From: Lysinibacillus mangiferihumi
Lineage (GTDB): Bacteria; Bacillota; Bacilli; Bacillales_A; Planococcaceae
Assembly (NCBI RefSeq): GCF_003049665.1
Contig: NZ_PYWM01000020.1
Span: forward strand, 1 to 64,000
DNA: 64,000 bases
Direction: 5' to 3'
Both the position numbers and the translations under genes were made by a program. A model generated the notes under the pieces. It saw nothing but the letters and a program-made list of their open reading frames with translations. It did no database searches and had not been told where the DNA came from. This document shows, piece by piece, positions 40,671 to 48,618 of the stretch (the first letter of the stretch is position 1; every line of letters begins with the position of its first letter).

Positions 40671-40913
40671 CTAGGCTTGATGCGCAAGTTTCTTCACCAC
40701 TTTCGCTTTTTTTCCTTGCAAGTTTAGTTCAACCGCAATCGACCGCAATTCCTTTCGTCTACGAAGTTTTTCTAGCTGTTCCAATGAATTATGTAGGTCC
40801 TGTTTGCGTTGTTTGGCTATGTCAGTTTCAAGTTTGTGTGCTAGTATTCTGATTTCAGCCGTTAAATCATCAATGCAAGATAATTCACGTTCTATTTGTT
40901 CATCTATATTCAT
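40671..40913 (-). CDS. hypothetical coiled-coil protein
   Basis: An 80-residue, highly charged, helical protein (MNIDEQIERELSCIDDLTAE, ending KKAKVVKKLAHQA). Its start overlaps the stop of the HTH gene upstream by 4 nt, suggesting translational coupling. Not recognised. Confidence 0.6.
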   Translation of the reverse strand: MNIDEQIERELSCIDDLTAEIRILAHKLETDIAKQRKQDLHNSLEQLEKLRRRKELRSIAVELNLQGKKAKVVKKLAHQA

Positions 40914-41428
40914 TTGATATATCCTTCCTTTTGCAGGTACTGGTAATGGCTATCCCAAACACCTGTGTAACTAATGCTCATGTGATCTGTCATTACAGCT
41001 ATAAAGTTAGCTAATGCTGTTTGAGCTTCTACAGCTTCTTCAAGTGTGTCCATCATTAGTTGCTTCTCAAATGGATTAATTGCATCTTTCGGTTTTGATA
41101 AACTTGTTTTTTTAATTGCGTCAATCGCTTCCTGCAGTTCTTCTATTGTTTTCTCACGTACGCTACACCTATGAAGGTCTACATTTGGGCCATTCAAGTA
41201 GATAGGACCTGTACTTGTGTATTCATGTTGTACTGTTAAAGCAAGTTTCGGATTATCGAATCGACTAACCAGCGTTCTACTAATATCTGATGGCACTTTC
41301 GCCCGACCATTCTCATATCTAGATAGCCGTTCCCTTCCAACTCCAATATCTAATCCAAGGCTTAATTGTGTTTCGGCGCCCCGCAGTTCCTTGATTAATC
41401 CCCCTACTGTATTTTCAGTGACATTCAC
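40910..41428 (-). CDS. XRE-family HTH regulator of the early region
   Basis: A 172-residue protein; start GTG 41428 (then NVTENTVGGLIKELRGAE) has AAAGGG 8 nt upstream, preferred over a GTG at 41437 that overlaps the ribosome site. Residues about 8-65 form an XRE HTH (IGVGRERLSRYENGRAKVP). The C-terminal half is helical. A 12-bp palindrome upstream (41481-41492) is a possible autoregulatory site. It may control the early operon. Confidence 0.75.
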   Translation of the reverse strand: MNVTENTVGGLIKELRGAETQLSLGLDIGVGRERLSRYENGRAKVPSDISRTLVSRFDNPKLALTVQHEYTSTGPIYLNGPNVDLHRCSVREKTIEELQEAIDAIKKTSLSKPKDAINPFEKQLMMDTLEEAVEAQTALANFIAVMTDHMSISYTGVWDSHYQYLQKEGYIK

Positions 41429-41480
41429 ATTTAACACCCTTTCTATTCAATTAAGGTCACATTTCAGTCTAAAGTTAACT

Positions 41481-41492
41481 TGGTTGCAACCA
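41481..41492. promoter_or_regulatory. operator-like palindrome upstream of the HTH gene
   Basis: TGGTTGCAACCA is a perfect 12-bp palindrome, extendable to CTTG-N-GTTGCAAC-N-CAAG symmetry with minor mismatches, about 55 bp upstream of the HTH start codon. Potential operator for that regulator or another early repressor. Confidence 0.45.
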
Positions 41493-41525
41493 TCAAGTTT
41501 CAGTAATTTGTGTATAATAATGGTT

Positions 41526-41593
41526 AAGAGGTAGATTTGCCCCTACCTCTTACTAGATTGGTAGTTTGACAGAGGCCATTTGCCCTGGCCTCT
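41526..41593. other. two hairpins with shared ATTTGCCC loop
   Basis: AAGAGGTAG / CTACCTCTT (41526-41551) and AGAGGCCA / TGGCCTCT (41571-41593), both with the loop sequence ATTTGCCC. The second covers the ribosome site and start of an eight-codon frame on the minus strand (MASVKLPI). A TATAAT on the plus strand is at 41513-41518. This could be a regulatory leader or an early-gene remnant. Confidence 0.5.
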
Positions 41594-41594
41594 C

Positions 41595-41891
41595 CTAACT
41601 TGCTTTTAACTTTTTGATGGTTTGAACTTGATTTGTATTTTGTTCAATCCATTCAAAAACTAAATCCCTTGGATACCTTCCGTGAATATGTTCAAACTTA
41701 GGGAAGGTATCCATTTTTGTTAATTTATAAATGGCATTCCGTTCGCATTGGAATATTTCGCATAGATGTTCTTGCTTCAACATGTGAGGGTACTTGTTGA
41801 TTGAGATGTTTTTCAAAACTTGTTCCATTTCTTCACGAATTATTAGTCGGATTTTTTCGAATATATTAGTGATAAAATTCGGATCAAACAT
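41595..41891 (-). CDS. HTH/excisionase-like DNA-binding protein
   Basis: A 98-residue protein. The C-terminal half (LKQEHLCEIFQCERNAIYKL, then FPKFEHIHGRYPRDLVFEW) has the form of an excisionase/MerR-type winged HTH (HTH_17). It may be the phage excisionase or an early regulator. The start at ATG 41891 has AAAAGGAGGG. Confidence 0.65.
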   Translation of the reverse strand: MFDPNFITNIFEKIRLIIREEMEQVLKNISINKYPHMLKQEHLCEIFQCERNAIYKLTKMDTFPKFEHIHGRYPRDLVFEWIEQNTNQVQTIKKLKAS

Positions 41892-41914
41892 AATAGCCCT
41901 CCTTTTAATATGAT

Positions 41915-42154
41915 TTAATCTCTGTTTTCTGCTCGTTTAAGGGATTCACTCGCTTGTTGTAAAATGATGATAATTTCATCTAATTCGTCATAATCAAGAC
42001 TTAAAGTAATACCTGTGTTTTCTGTGAAGCCATTAGATACATTTCCGTCTACTATATTTATAGAAACTACTGATAAGGCACTATCAACATTTGTATCTGT
42101 TTCAATTGCAAATTGATCTGTGAGTAAAGCATTTTTTCTGATTAGTTCTAACAT
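41915..42154 (-). CDS. hypothetical phage protein
   Basis: A 79-residue acidic protein with IVDGNVSNGFTENTGITLSL and LDYDELDEIIIILQQASES, probably a small alpha-beta fold. Not recognised. It overlaps the antirepressor gene by one base. Confidence 0.55.
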   Translation of the reverse strand: MLELIRKNALLTDQFAIETDTNVDSALSVVSINIVDGNVSNGFTENTGITLSLDYDELDEIIIILQQASESLKRAENRD

Positions 42155-42918
42155 TAGGCTCCCAACCCTTCTACTTTGATTTGATACTTAATAGCCATTT
42201 CTTTAACAATCGCTAAGTAGATTTCGGTTAATCTTGCATCTTCTGCAATAACATCGAGCTTTGTTACTTTATCCAGCTTAGATTTAGAAATGCCATTCAA
42301 AGCCATTTCTTTTCTTCGGTTACTTAAACGGATATCAAGTTTACAGCGACCACGTTCTTCTAGAATTTGATAACTTTCGTTGCGAACATTTCGATATGCT
42401 TCGAATCCGCCGCGCGAAAGAGCTATCTTATTAATAAGATTTGTAACCTTCTTGCGCCATTCAGTAGGGTTAAGTGCAATGATTTCAGCAATATTGTCCT
42501 GTTTTGTTTCCAATTGCAGTTGCTTTTCTTCTACTGCATTTAAACGGCGTTCTTGTTCAACGCCTTGTTGTGCCATCATGGCGATTAATTCAGCAGTTGT
42601 CGGTTGAGTTAGTTGACGTTCCATTTCATTAAATGCTTGAATGTATTTCAATTTGAATTGCATTGCTTTTTGACCTGTGAAGCCCATAGCGAGTAAAGTG
42701 AAGCCGTCTCGATTCATGTAAAACATACGATATTGCTGTTTGTTTTGTGGGTGTTCATAAGTAGATTCGTAGAACATTGGGGCTTCCCCAAAATTGGGGA
42801 GACCCCCTAAAATCGTTTCAATATCACGCAATACATGGTCGTGACGCTTTTCGAACGATTCTGCTACCTGTAATGATGTAGTTACAGCTTGTCTGTTTTG
42901 AATGATTACTAGATTCAT
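42154..42918 (-). CDS. Rha-family antirepressor with ORF6C domain
   Basis: A 254-residue regulator. Residues 1-100 are the Rha domain (VAESFEKRHDHVLRDIETIL and YMNRDGFTLLAMGFTGQKAM), and the C-terminal 110 residues are an ORF6C-type domain (FEAYRNVRNESYQILEERGR). Such proteins antagonise repressors during the lytic switch or help to prevent lysogeny. It is the first long gene of the early operon after the Cro side. Confidence 0.87.
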   Translation of the reverse strand: MNLVIIQNRQAVTTSLQVAESFEKRHDHVLRDIETILGGLPNFGEAPMFYESTYEHPQNKQQYRMFYMNRDGFTLLAMGFTGQKAMQFKLKYIQAFNEMERQLTQPTTAELIAMMAQQGVEQERRLNAVEEKQLQLETKQDNIAEIIALNPTEWRKKVTNLINKIALSRGGFEAYRNVRNESYQILEERGRCKLDIRLSNRRKEMALNGISKSKLDKVTKLDVIAEDARLTEIYLAIVKEMAIKYQIKVEGLGA

Positions 42919-42945
42919 GATAAATCCTCCTATGTTTAAAATTTT

Positions 42946-42973
42946 CCAATCTGCTAAACTATTGGTAGATTGG
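42946..42973. promoter_or_regulatory. dyad overlapping the ribosome site of the DUF2513 gene
   Basis: CCAATCTGC / GTAGATTGG (42946-42954 with 42965-42973, one mismatch) in the 66-bp gap between divergent genes. The right arm touches the Shine-Dalgarno GGAGG of the plus-strand gene. It could be an operator or mask translation initiation. Confidence 0.4.
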
Positions 42974-42984
42974 AGGTGTATTTA

Positions 42985-43344
42985 ATGAAACTTAATCATG
43001 ATTTAATACGTGACTTACTTCTTGCAATTGAAGAAATTTCTAATGGTCATGCAAATTTTTATATTGAGACTATTGCTCAAGAACATCTTCCGCAGTATGA
43101 CTTTGAAGAAGTTGAATATCACAACATGCAACTTGCGCAAGCAGGTTTAATAAAAGTCGCTAATAAAAATAGTCATTATGTGTTAGATCTTACTTGGGAT
43201 GGTCATCAATATATCGCTTCTATAAGAGAACAATCCATTTGGAACAAAACAAAAACTGTAGTTCAACCATTTGGAGTTGTTACTCTAGATGTCATTAAGG
43301 ATGTAGCAACGAAATTTATAGCAAAAAGTATAGGTATTGAGTAA
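42985..43344 (+). CDS. DUF2513-family phage protein
   Basis: A 119-residue protein, winged-helix-like, beginning MKLNHDLIRDLLLAIEE (ATG 42985, GGAGGTG upstream). YHNMQLAQAGLIKVANKNS and LTWDGHQYIASIREQSIWNK are the DUF2513 signature, common near repressors of Gram-positive phages and probably DNA-binding. It is on the strand opposite to its neighbours. No separate promoter is clear. Confidence 0.8.
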   Translation: MKLNHDLIRDLLLAIEEISNGHANFYIETIAQEHLPQYDFEEVEYHNMQLAQAGLIKVANKNSHYVLDLTWDGHQYIASIREQSIWNKTKTVVQPFGVVTLDVIKDVATKFIAKSIGIE

Positions 43345-43345
43345 C

Positions 43346-43591
43346 TCAAAAGTGTTTTAGTTTATTTTGAAAGGCAGATTTAAACTCCAAATGCGTAAAC
43401 TGCCCTGCGTCTCTCAATTTTTGAATCATTTGATCTACATTCTCTGTAGTCGTGCTGTTCAAAGCTTTTTGCTCTATATCAGTTAGTATGGCAATCGTCA
43501 CTTCGCCAGTTGGTAACAAACCAGTTACAACGAAATCGTCGTTGGCGATTGCTTCTATAATCGCGTGTAAATTTAATTTATTCGCATCCAC
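43346..43591 (-). CDS. hypothetical phage protein
   Basis: An 81-residue protein with HAIIEAIANDDFVVTGLLPT and a helical C-terminus (VDQMIQKLRDAGQFTHLEFK). Not recognised. It converges with the DUF2513 gene and lies between this and the Cro-like gene. Confidence 0.5.
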   Translation of the reverse strand: MDANKLNLHAIIEAIANDDFVVTGLLPTGEVTIAILTDIEQKALNSTTTENVDQMIQKLRDAGQFTHLEFKSAFQNKLKHF

Positions 43592-43648
43592 ATCTACACC
43601 ACCTTTCGAGTTATATACAGATTTATCTGGTATAAGAAGAAGTATTAC

Positions 43649-43891
43649 CTATGCAATTTTATTAGAATCGCAATTTGCGATGTCTTTATCAAAAAAAATT
43701 TCGTCTAATGTGACACCAAAAATTTCCCTTATTTTTGGTAAGTATTTAGTTGGCAAAATGCGATGTCCATTTTCAATTTGACAGTAATAATTAGGTGAAA
43801 TACCAATTGATTCAGCCACGAACTTTTGTTGGATACCTCTTGTTTTACGCAATCTTTTAAGGTTATTATGGACAACTAGTTTTTCCTCCAT
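43649..43891 (-). CDS. Cro-like HTH protein
   Basis: An 80-residue XRE-family DNA-binding protein (start ATG 43891, MEEKLVVHNNLKRLRKTRG). The HTH is GIQQKFVAESIGISPNYYCQ. It is divergent from the CI-like gene and expressed from a strong promoter whose spacer holds an operator, the classical genetic switch layout. An operator-like palindrome also lies in its own 3-prime end (43667-43681). Confidence 0.85.
   Translation of the reverse strand: MEEKLVVHNNLKRLRKTRGIQQKFVAESIGISPNYYCQIENGHRILPTKYLPKIREIFGVTLDEIFFDKDIANCDSNKIA
43667..43681. promoter_or_regulatory. operator-like palindrome inside the Cro-like gene
   Basis: ATCGCAA-T-TTGCGAT is a perfect 15-bp dyad and contains the same TTGCGAT half-site that occurs several times between cro and cI (43917-44020). 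Its place near the 3-prime end of the coding sequence suggests a distal operator that could support looping by the repressor. Confidence 0.6.
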
Positions 43892-43936
43892 AATTACACC
43901 CCCTTTCATTTCGCGATTTGCGATTTGATTAATTAC

Positions 43937-43965
43937 ACTTTAACATCGCAAAATGAGATTGTCAA
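43937..43965 (-). promoter_or_regulatory. early lytic promoter (PR-like) with operator
   Basis: On the minus strand TTGACA (43965-43960), a 17-bp spacer and TAAAGT (43942-43937). The spacer holds TTTTGCGATG, one of several TTGCGA half-sites in the cI-cro gap (also near 43917, 43982 and 44011). CI and Cro should compete for these sites. It starts the lytic minus-strand operon. Confidence 0.75.
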
Positions 43966-44056
43966 ACTTTTTTATCACGTTTTGCGAATATTTATATAAA
44001 AAATCGAGAATTGCGATATTATTTATAATAACGATTACTTAGAAAGGTTGTTTTTC

Positions 44057-44467
44057 ATGGGCGAAGATATTTTAGCTAGACGCTTAAGAGCACTGCGAGA
44101 AGAGCATGGTTACCTTCAGAAATTTGTTGCTGATAAATTAGGTATTAAAAGTAATACTTTGTCCGGATATGAAAATGGAACAAGATCACCTGACCCATTG
44201 ATGTTATCTAATTTAGCAGACTTATATAATGTCTCTATAGATTACCTATTAGGGAGAACGGATAATAAAGAAGCTTTACACAAACAAGCTGGTATCTCGG
44301 ATGATGATTACAACAACCTTAATGCATATCAAAAAGAAGTTATTGATTTTTTTCTAACTAGAGAAAATTTATTCTTTAAAAATCAACCCAAAAACATATT
44401 AGACGCATTAGAACAATTTGAAGTTTTCTATGAAGTATTGAAAAAACAACAAGAAAATAAGAAATGA
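44057..44467 (+). CDS. CI-like phage repressor
   Basis: A 136-residue XRE-family repressor (start ATG 44057, MGEDILARRLRALREEH, with AAAGG 9 nt upstream). The HTH LQKFVADKLGIKSNTLSGYE is at about 22-41; YNVSIDYLLGRTDNKE is the standard linker. It lacks a LexA-type peptidase domain, so inactivation probably depends on the ImmA-like peptidase encoded next. It should maintain lysogeny by binding the TTGCGA sites. Confidence 0.87.
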   Translation: MGEDILARRLRALREEHGYLQKFVADKLGIKSNTLSGYENGTRSPDPLMLSNLADLYNVSIDYLLGRTDNKEALHKQAGISDDDYNNLNAYQKEVIDFFLTRENLFFKNQPKNILDALEQFEVFYEVLKKQQENKK

Positions 44468-44501
44468 TTTTACATTCTTATGTAGCTTTTCCAGACATTT
44501 A

Positions 44502-44532
44502 AAAATTCGCCTTTTCTATGGTGAATTTTTTT
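44502..44532 (+). terminator. terminator after the repressor gene
   Basis: Stem AAATTCGCC / GGTGAATTT (one G-U) with an 8-nt loop and a seven-T tail (44526-44532). It partly uncouples the repressor gene from the ImmA-like gene and the integrase. Confidence 0.75.
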
Positions 44533-44573
44533 GTTAATATCAAAAGAACATATGTTTGCAAAAGAGGGATGTT

Positions 44574-45062
44574 ATGACTTTCGTTTATACTCATTCAGAA
44601 GATTACATTAGAGACCTTTATACCAGTATCGGTGTAACTAACCCAGAACATTTAGACATGAAAGTAATTGCGTCGCGACTTGGGTTTACTTTATTCTTAT
44701 CACCATATGATTCAACTAACATTGGTAATGTAATTTTTATAGATTCTAGATTATCCAAAGAGGAACAGTGGCAAGAATTTGGTCATGAACTAGGTCACGG
44801 GACTCTGCATTCTGGTAATCAAGCGAAATCCCCTCCTTTATTTAGAGAGTATCAAGAGTGGAAAGCTAACAATTTCATGTACCACGCATGTATTCCGACA
44901 TTTATGCTAAATAAAATGATTCTACCTTCAAATAAGGAAAAAGCTATTTTCTTAATACAGAAAACTTTTAATGTCGAATATTGGTTTGCTGAAAAGCGAT
45001 TAGAACAATATTTTAACAACCATTTAACATCAGTGAGTATAGATATTCAATTGTATATTTAA
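44574..45062 (+). CDS. ImmA/IrrE-family metallopeptidase
   Basis: A 162-residue peptidase (ATG 44574, MTFVYTHSED, AAGAGGGATG upstream). HELGH in WQEFGHELGHGTLHSG near residue 80 is the zinc site, and EYQEWKANNFMYHACIP the C-terminal Glu region (family IrrE/ImmA). In ICEBs1 and phi105-like elements ImmA cleaves the repressor ImmR when DNA damage or crowding signals occur. Here it probably does so for the CI-like repressor upstream. Confidence 0.87.
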   Translation: MTFVYTHSEDYIRDLYTSIGVTNPEHLDMKVIASRLGFTLFLSPYDSTNIGNVIFIDSRLSKEEQWQEFGHELGHGTLHSGNQAKSPPLFREYQEWKANNFMYHACIPTFMLNKMILPSNKEKAIFLIQKTFNVEYWFAEKRLEQYFNNHLTSVSIDIQLYI

Positions 45063-45095
45063 GTCGATTTAACTTTTATAATGGAGGGGAATTAC

Positions 45096-46295
45096 ATGGC
45101 TTCTATCCAAAAATATGAATTAAAAGACGGTAAGGAACGGTGGATGTATGTAATTGAAAACGGTACTAATCCCACTACTGGTAAAAGAGAACGAATTGTT
45201 AAAAGAGGTTTTTTAAAAGAAAAGGATGCTGTTAAGGCTGCTCGTGCTATGGAATATGAAATAGATAAATGGAATTTAGATTTTAAAAACAAAGCAACCT
45301 TTCATGACTTAGGAGAGGAGTGGTTTGAACGCTATACAAAAAGTGGTGTAAAAAATAGCACCATACGCTCAAAAGATTATCATTTAGAAAAGTTATATGA
45401 AGGTTTTGGGCATGTTAAGGTTCAAAATATCACACAAGATGTTTATCAAAAGTTTCTGTTTAATCTCCACGAGCAATTATCTTATAACACTTTGACAAAT
45501 GTTCACGGTACAGCTAAACAGGTATTTAAATATGCTCGTGAAAAGAAAATACTATTAGATGATCCAACTGAATTCACGATTGTTCCTAAGCGAATTAAAA
45601 CGGTCGAAGAGATTGAAAACGAGGCTATCACCGATACATACTTCGAAAAACATGAATTAAAGGCGTTTTTAGATGTTTGTTATCAGAGTGGTAAAATAGG
45701 TGACTATGTTTATTTCAACACGTTAGCATGGACGGGAATGCGTCCAGGAGAGGCATTAGCGTTAAAGTGGTCTGATATAGATTTTGAAGAAGGAACGATC
45801 AATATAACAAAGACTCTTTATAATCCAAAGAATAAATTTGATCAATTTGAACTTACTCCTCCTAAAACAGAGGGTTCAATTCGGAAAATAGATATTGAAG
45901 AGGAACTCATAGCTTTATTAATAGGGCATCAACTAAATCAAAAAAAGATAAAAACTATTTATGAGAAGAATTATAAAGATTTTGATTTTGTTTTCTCGCG
46001 CTTATATGGCGAATATATGGGTTATCCATGGTATTTACGAATTGTGAATAGACACATGAAATTAATTTTGAATAAAATGCCAAATTTCAATAAGCAACTA
46101 ACACCACATTCATTCCGACACACTCACACTTCTCTTTTAGCAGAGATTGATGTACCGTTAGAATTAATCATGGATCGATTAGGTCACGAAGATGAAGATA
46201 CAACTAAAAAAATATATCTTCATGTTACTCAAGACAGAAAAAAAGAAGCGTCAGAAAAATTCGGTAAATTGATGAGAGAACTTCAAAAAACATGA
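45096..46295 (+). CDS. int: tyrosine-type integrase
   Basis: A 399-residue site-specific recombinase. Start ATG 45096 (MASIQKYELKDGKERW, GGAGGGG upstream). An N-terminal arm-binding domain (AP2-like, 1-60), a SAM-like core-binding domain (about 66-150), and the catalytic domain: R216 (TGMRPGEAL), H338-x-x-R341 (HSFRH), H364 (LGHED) and nucleophile Y374. It catalyses integration and excision at the 19-bp att core 86 bp downstream. Confidence 0.95.
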   Translation: MASIQKYELKDGKERWMYVIENGTNPTTGKRERIVKRGFLKEKDAVKAARAMEYEIDKWNLDFKNKATFHDLGEEWFERYTKSGVKNSTIRSKDYHLEKLYEGFGHVKVQNITQDVYQKFLFNLHEQLSYNTLTNVHGTAKQVFKYAREKKILLDDPTEFTIVPKRIKTVEEIENEAITDTYFEKHELKAFLDVCYQSGKIGDYVYFNTLAWTGMRPGEALALKWSDIDFEEGTINITKTLYNPKNKFDQFELTPPKTEGSIRKIDIEEELIALLIGHQLNQKKIKTIYEKNYKDFDFVFSRLYGEYMGYPWYLRIVNRHMKLILNKMPNFNKQLTPHSFRHTHTSLLAEIDVPLELIMDRLGHEDEDTTKKIYLHVTQDRKKEASEKFGKLMRELQKT

Positions 46296-46309
46296 TTTTT
46301 TAGGGTTTC

Positions 46310-46327
46310 GGCATCATTTGGGCATCG
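46310..46327. repeat. arm-type integrase sites, right end
   Basis: GGCATCA (46310-46316) and GGCATCG (46321-46327), 11 bp apart, mirroring the pair at 2193-2210 in the same orientation. They lie between int and attR and are likely bound by the N-terminal domain of the integrase. Confidence 0.6.
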
Positions 46328-46339
46328 TTTTATAAATAC

Positions 46340-46380
46340 AAAGCCCGAAACCACTTGATAAATAAAGGATTTCGGGCTTT
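46340..46380 (+). terminator. integrase terminator
   Basis: Perfect 11-bp stem AAAGCCCGAAA / TTTCGGGCTTT with a 19-nt loop, directly before the attR core. It stops int transcription from entering the host dusB region. Confidence 0.8.
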
Positions 46381-46381
46381 A

Positions 46382-46400
46382 TGTCCGCGTTTACGTCCAT
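46382..46400. repeat. attR: attR core of the prophage
   Basis: Second exact copy of TGTCCGCGTTTACGTCCAT. Right of it the host sequence resumes with the presumed native lysS promoter and the dusB terminator. Confidence 0.92.
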
Positions 46401-46409
46401 AATATTTCT

Positions 46410-46440
46410 ATTGTACACAATTTTAAAGCTGTATTCATCT
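46410..46440 (-). promoter_or_regulatory. probable native lysS promoter, now separated from lysS
   Basis: On the minus strand TACAAT (46415-46410), preceded by TGTG, with only a weak -35 about 17-18 bp upstream. In an uninfected chromosome the att core would follow directly, and lysS would start about 45 bp downstream. It now reads into the right end of the prophage, against int. Confidence 0.55.
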
Positions 46441-46543
46441 GTTTCGGTTTAAATTCCATAAGAGTTAAAATAATTAATAATTCTAAAAATTAAAGTGGGC
46501 AGATCAGGTTGTTTTATATCTACTTTTACATTAATCATAACAA

Positions 46544-46578
46544 AAGAGACATCTCAAATTTAAATTGAGACGTCTCTT
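46544..46578 (-). terminator. dusB terminator
   Basis: Stem AAGAGACATCTCAA / TTGAGACGTCTCTT (one mismatch) with a 7-nt loop; TTTTGTTAT follows on the minus strand. Because it lies on the host side of attR, lysS must have had its own promoter downstream of it before phage insertion. Confidence 0.85.
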
Positions 46579-46584
46579 ATCACA

Positions 46585-47625
46585 TTATATGATAATTTCG
46601 TTTTGCTCTGGTACATAAATTTCAGACTCACGTTGCTCATAGTCTTGCACAATTCCATTTAATATAGCACGTAGCTCTGTTGCTGTTTCAGTTTGATTAA
46701 TAGCACTGCGGGCTTTACCGTTACCACGAATACCTTTTAAATACCACGATGCGTGCTTACGCATTTCGCGCACAGCCACACTCTCTCCTTTTAATTGCAT
46801 TAGGCGTTCAAAGTGCAATAAACATACATCCATTTTTTCGCGAACGCCAGGCTCGTCTTTTAACTCTCCTGTTTCCAAATACTGAACTGTACGATAAATC
46901 ATCCACGGATTACCTAATGCTGCTCGTCCGATCATTACAGCATCCACCCCTGTTGTATCTAGCATACGTTTTGCATCTTGGGGCGATTCAACATCACCAT
47001 TGCCAAGCACAGGGATATTGACATTTTCCTTTACTTGACGAATAATATCCCAATTTGCTTTTCCTTCGTACATTTGCACACGTGTACGGCCATGAACTGC
47101 TACCGCTGAAGCGCCGGCACGTTCAACAGCCTGCGCATTTTCCACAGCAAAGACATGTTCATCGTCCCACCCAATACGCATTTTTACACTGACTGGCTTT
47201 TTCACCGCATCAACAACCGCAGCTACCATTTCGTAAACTTTGTTTGGATCTAGCAGTAAACGTGCACCTGCTTCACACTTGATTATTTTATTGACTGGAC
47301 AGCCCATATTAATATCAATAATATCGGCAGTTGTATTTTCGTCTACATACTTCGCCGCTTCTACAAGTGTCGTTTTATCTCCACCAAAAATTTGTAGGGA
47401 AAGGGGATTTTCACGTTCGTCAATATATAGCATACCTAACGTCTTTTCATTTTTACTAACAATCCCTTTATCACTAATCATTTCTGCATATACTAGCCCT
47501 GCTCCGAATTCTTTCACCGTTAATCGAAAAGCAGAGTTACAGATACCAGCCATTGGTGCTAATACGACACGGTTGTCCATGACAATATCGCCAATTTGAA
47601 ACGGCTTTTCAGTTGTCTGACTCAA
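46585..47625 (-). CDS. dusB: tRNA-dihydrouridine synthase
   Basis: A 346-residue FMN-dependent enzyme that reduces uridine to dihydrouridine in the D-loop of tRNA. Start TTG 47625 ([12 protein letters not shown] follows) with AAGGAGGAAA upstream; an ATG ten codons earlier has no ribosome site. [13 protein letters not shown] near 20, [10 protein letters not shown] with the active-site Cys near 95, [13 protein letters not shown] and [11 protein letters not shown] (FMN) are visible. It is the last gene of the folate operon here. Confidence 0.95.
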   Translation of the reverse strand: MSQTTEKPFQIGDIVMDNRVVLAPMAGICNSAFRLTVKEFGAGLVYAEMISDKGIVSKNEKTLGMLYIDERENPLSLQIFGGDKTTLVEAAKYVDENTTADIIDINMGCPVNKIIKCEAGARLLLDPNKVYEMVAAVVDAVKKPVSVKMRIGWDDEHVFAVENAQAVERAGASAVAVHGRTRVQMYEGKANWDIIRQVKENVNIPVLGNGDVESPQDAKRMLDTTGVDAVMIGRAALGNPWMIYRTVQYLETGELKDEPGVREKMDVCLLHFERLMQLKGESVAVREMRKHASWYLKGIRGNGKARSAINQTETATELRAILNGIVQDYEQRESEIYVPEQNEIII

Positions 47626-47731
47626 CGTCGATTTCCTCCTTCTATGGGCTTTCACCCGTCATTGCTAAAGATGTATTGTTAATGCTTTTGGCATTTATTA
47701 TTAAGCTCTCCACAAATCAAACTTATGCACA

Positions 47732-48253
47732 TTATTTCATAGACGGCATCAATCTCGTATCCGCTGATTGCATCCATAGCGTTACGCCTTCCTCTTGCCA
47801 ATTCATCTGTTGCAGCGTTTCGTGTGCTCTTTGTAATTGCTCTCCAGATGGGGTAGGCGTAATTTCTATTAATGGTACTAACACGAAAGCTCGTTCATAC
47901 ATTCTTGGATGTGGCACAAGTAAGCTGTCTGTTTCAATATTTTCGTGATTGTAGAGTAGAATGTCAAGGTCGATGATTCGAGGCCCCCATCGAAACTCCC
48001 GAACACGACCTAACTCGTTCTCTACTGACTGACAAATCTTTAGCATTTCACAAGATGAACTACTTGTTCTAACATGAACCGCAATATTTAAAAAATCTGC
48101 TTGGTCAGTAAAGCCTACAGCTGCCGTTTCATAGATAGAAGATATACGCGCAACCTCTATCTGGTCTTTTTCCATCAAAAGTTCGATTGCACGCTGAAGG
48201 TTTGCATAACGTTCACCAATATTTGTACCAATCGATATATATACGTCATTCAT
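47732..48253 (-). CDS. folK: HPPK (6-hydroxymethyl-dihydropterin pyrophosphokinase)
   Basis: A 173-residue folate-pathway kinase that transfers pyrophosphate from ATP to hydroxymethyl-dihydropterin. IGTNIGERYANLQRAIELL near the N-terminus and RIIDLDILLYN near 97 with PHPRMYERAFVLVPL are the family motifs. It overlaps folB by one base. A small HTH gene found after folK in B. subtilis (yazB) is missing here; 47626-47731 has no gene. Confidence 0.95.
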   Translation of the reverse strand: MNDVYISIGTNIGERYANLQRAIELLMEKDQIEVARISSIYETAAVGFTDQADFLNIAVHVRTSSSSCEMLKICQSVENELGRVREFRWGPRIIDLDILLYNHENIETDSLLVPHPRMYERAFVLVPLIEITPTPSGEQLQRAHETLQQMNWQEEGVTLWMQSADTRLMPSMK

Positions 48254-48618
48254 TAGAAGTCACCTCTAGTTATCTCAACTGAAACTTCTTTGTAATAACC
48301 ATGTATCGGTGGATCTGGTTTAATCAGCTCAACTCGTACACCTTTGACCTTGTCAGGATATGCAGAGAGTATACTATTAGCGATTTTCGCAACAAGAGCT
48401 TCAATTAGTTTAAAAGGCTCGCCCTCAACGATATCACGACAAAGCGCATACACTTCAGCATAATTCACTGTATACGTTAAATCATCTGTGTCACCCGCTT
48501 TAGTCATATCAACCGCTAGTGAAACATTGGCACGGAAGCGTTGACCTAGTGTTGTTTCTGCTGCTAAAACACCATGATAGCCATAAAACTGCATGTCCTT
48601 TAAATGAATATAGTCCAT
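48253..48618 (-). CDS. folB: dihydroneopterin aldolase
   Basis: A 121-residue enzyme making hydroxymethyl-dihydropterin from dihydroneopterin. QFYGYHGVLAAE near 10, the Tyr/Glu active-site region and KPDPPIHGYYKEVSVEI near the C-terminus are typical. It overlaps folK by one base and folP by one base. Confidence 0.95.
   Translation of the reverse strand: MDYIHLKDMQFYGYHGVLAAETTLGQRFRANVSLAVDMTKAGDTDDLTYTVNYAEVYALCRDIVEGEPFKLIEALVAKIANSILSAYPDKVKGVRVELIKPDPPIHGYYKEVSVEITRGDF

Larger units (their letters stand above)
2060..46400. mobile_element. complete temperate myovirus prophage, about 44.3 kb
   Basis: Bounded by an exact 19-bp direct repeat. It contains every module expected of a functional temperate phage: integrase, repressor, Cro-like protein, replication and recombination, packaging, capsid, contractile sheath, baseplate and lysis. 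The DUF1073 portal, DUF2184 capsid, DUF4054 connector and DUF3383 sheath set is typical of one lineage of Gram-positive myophages. Head and tail genes are tightly packed on the minus strand without obvious nonsense decay, so the element may be inducible. Only one small gene near 19280 looks broken. Confidence 0.95.
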
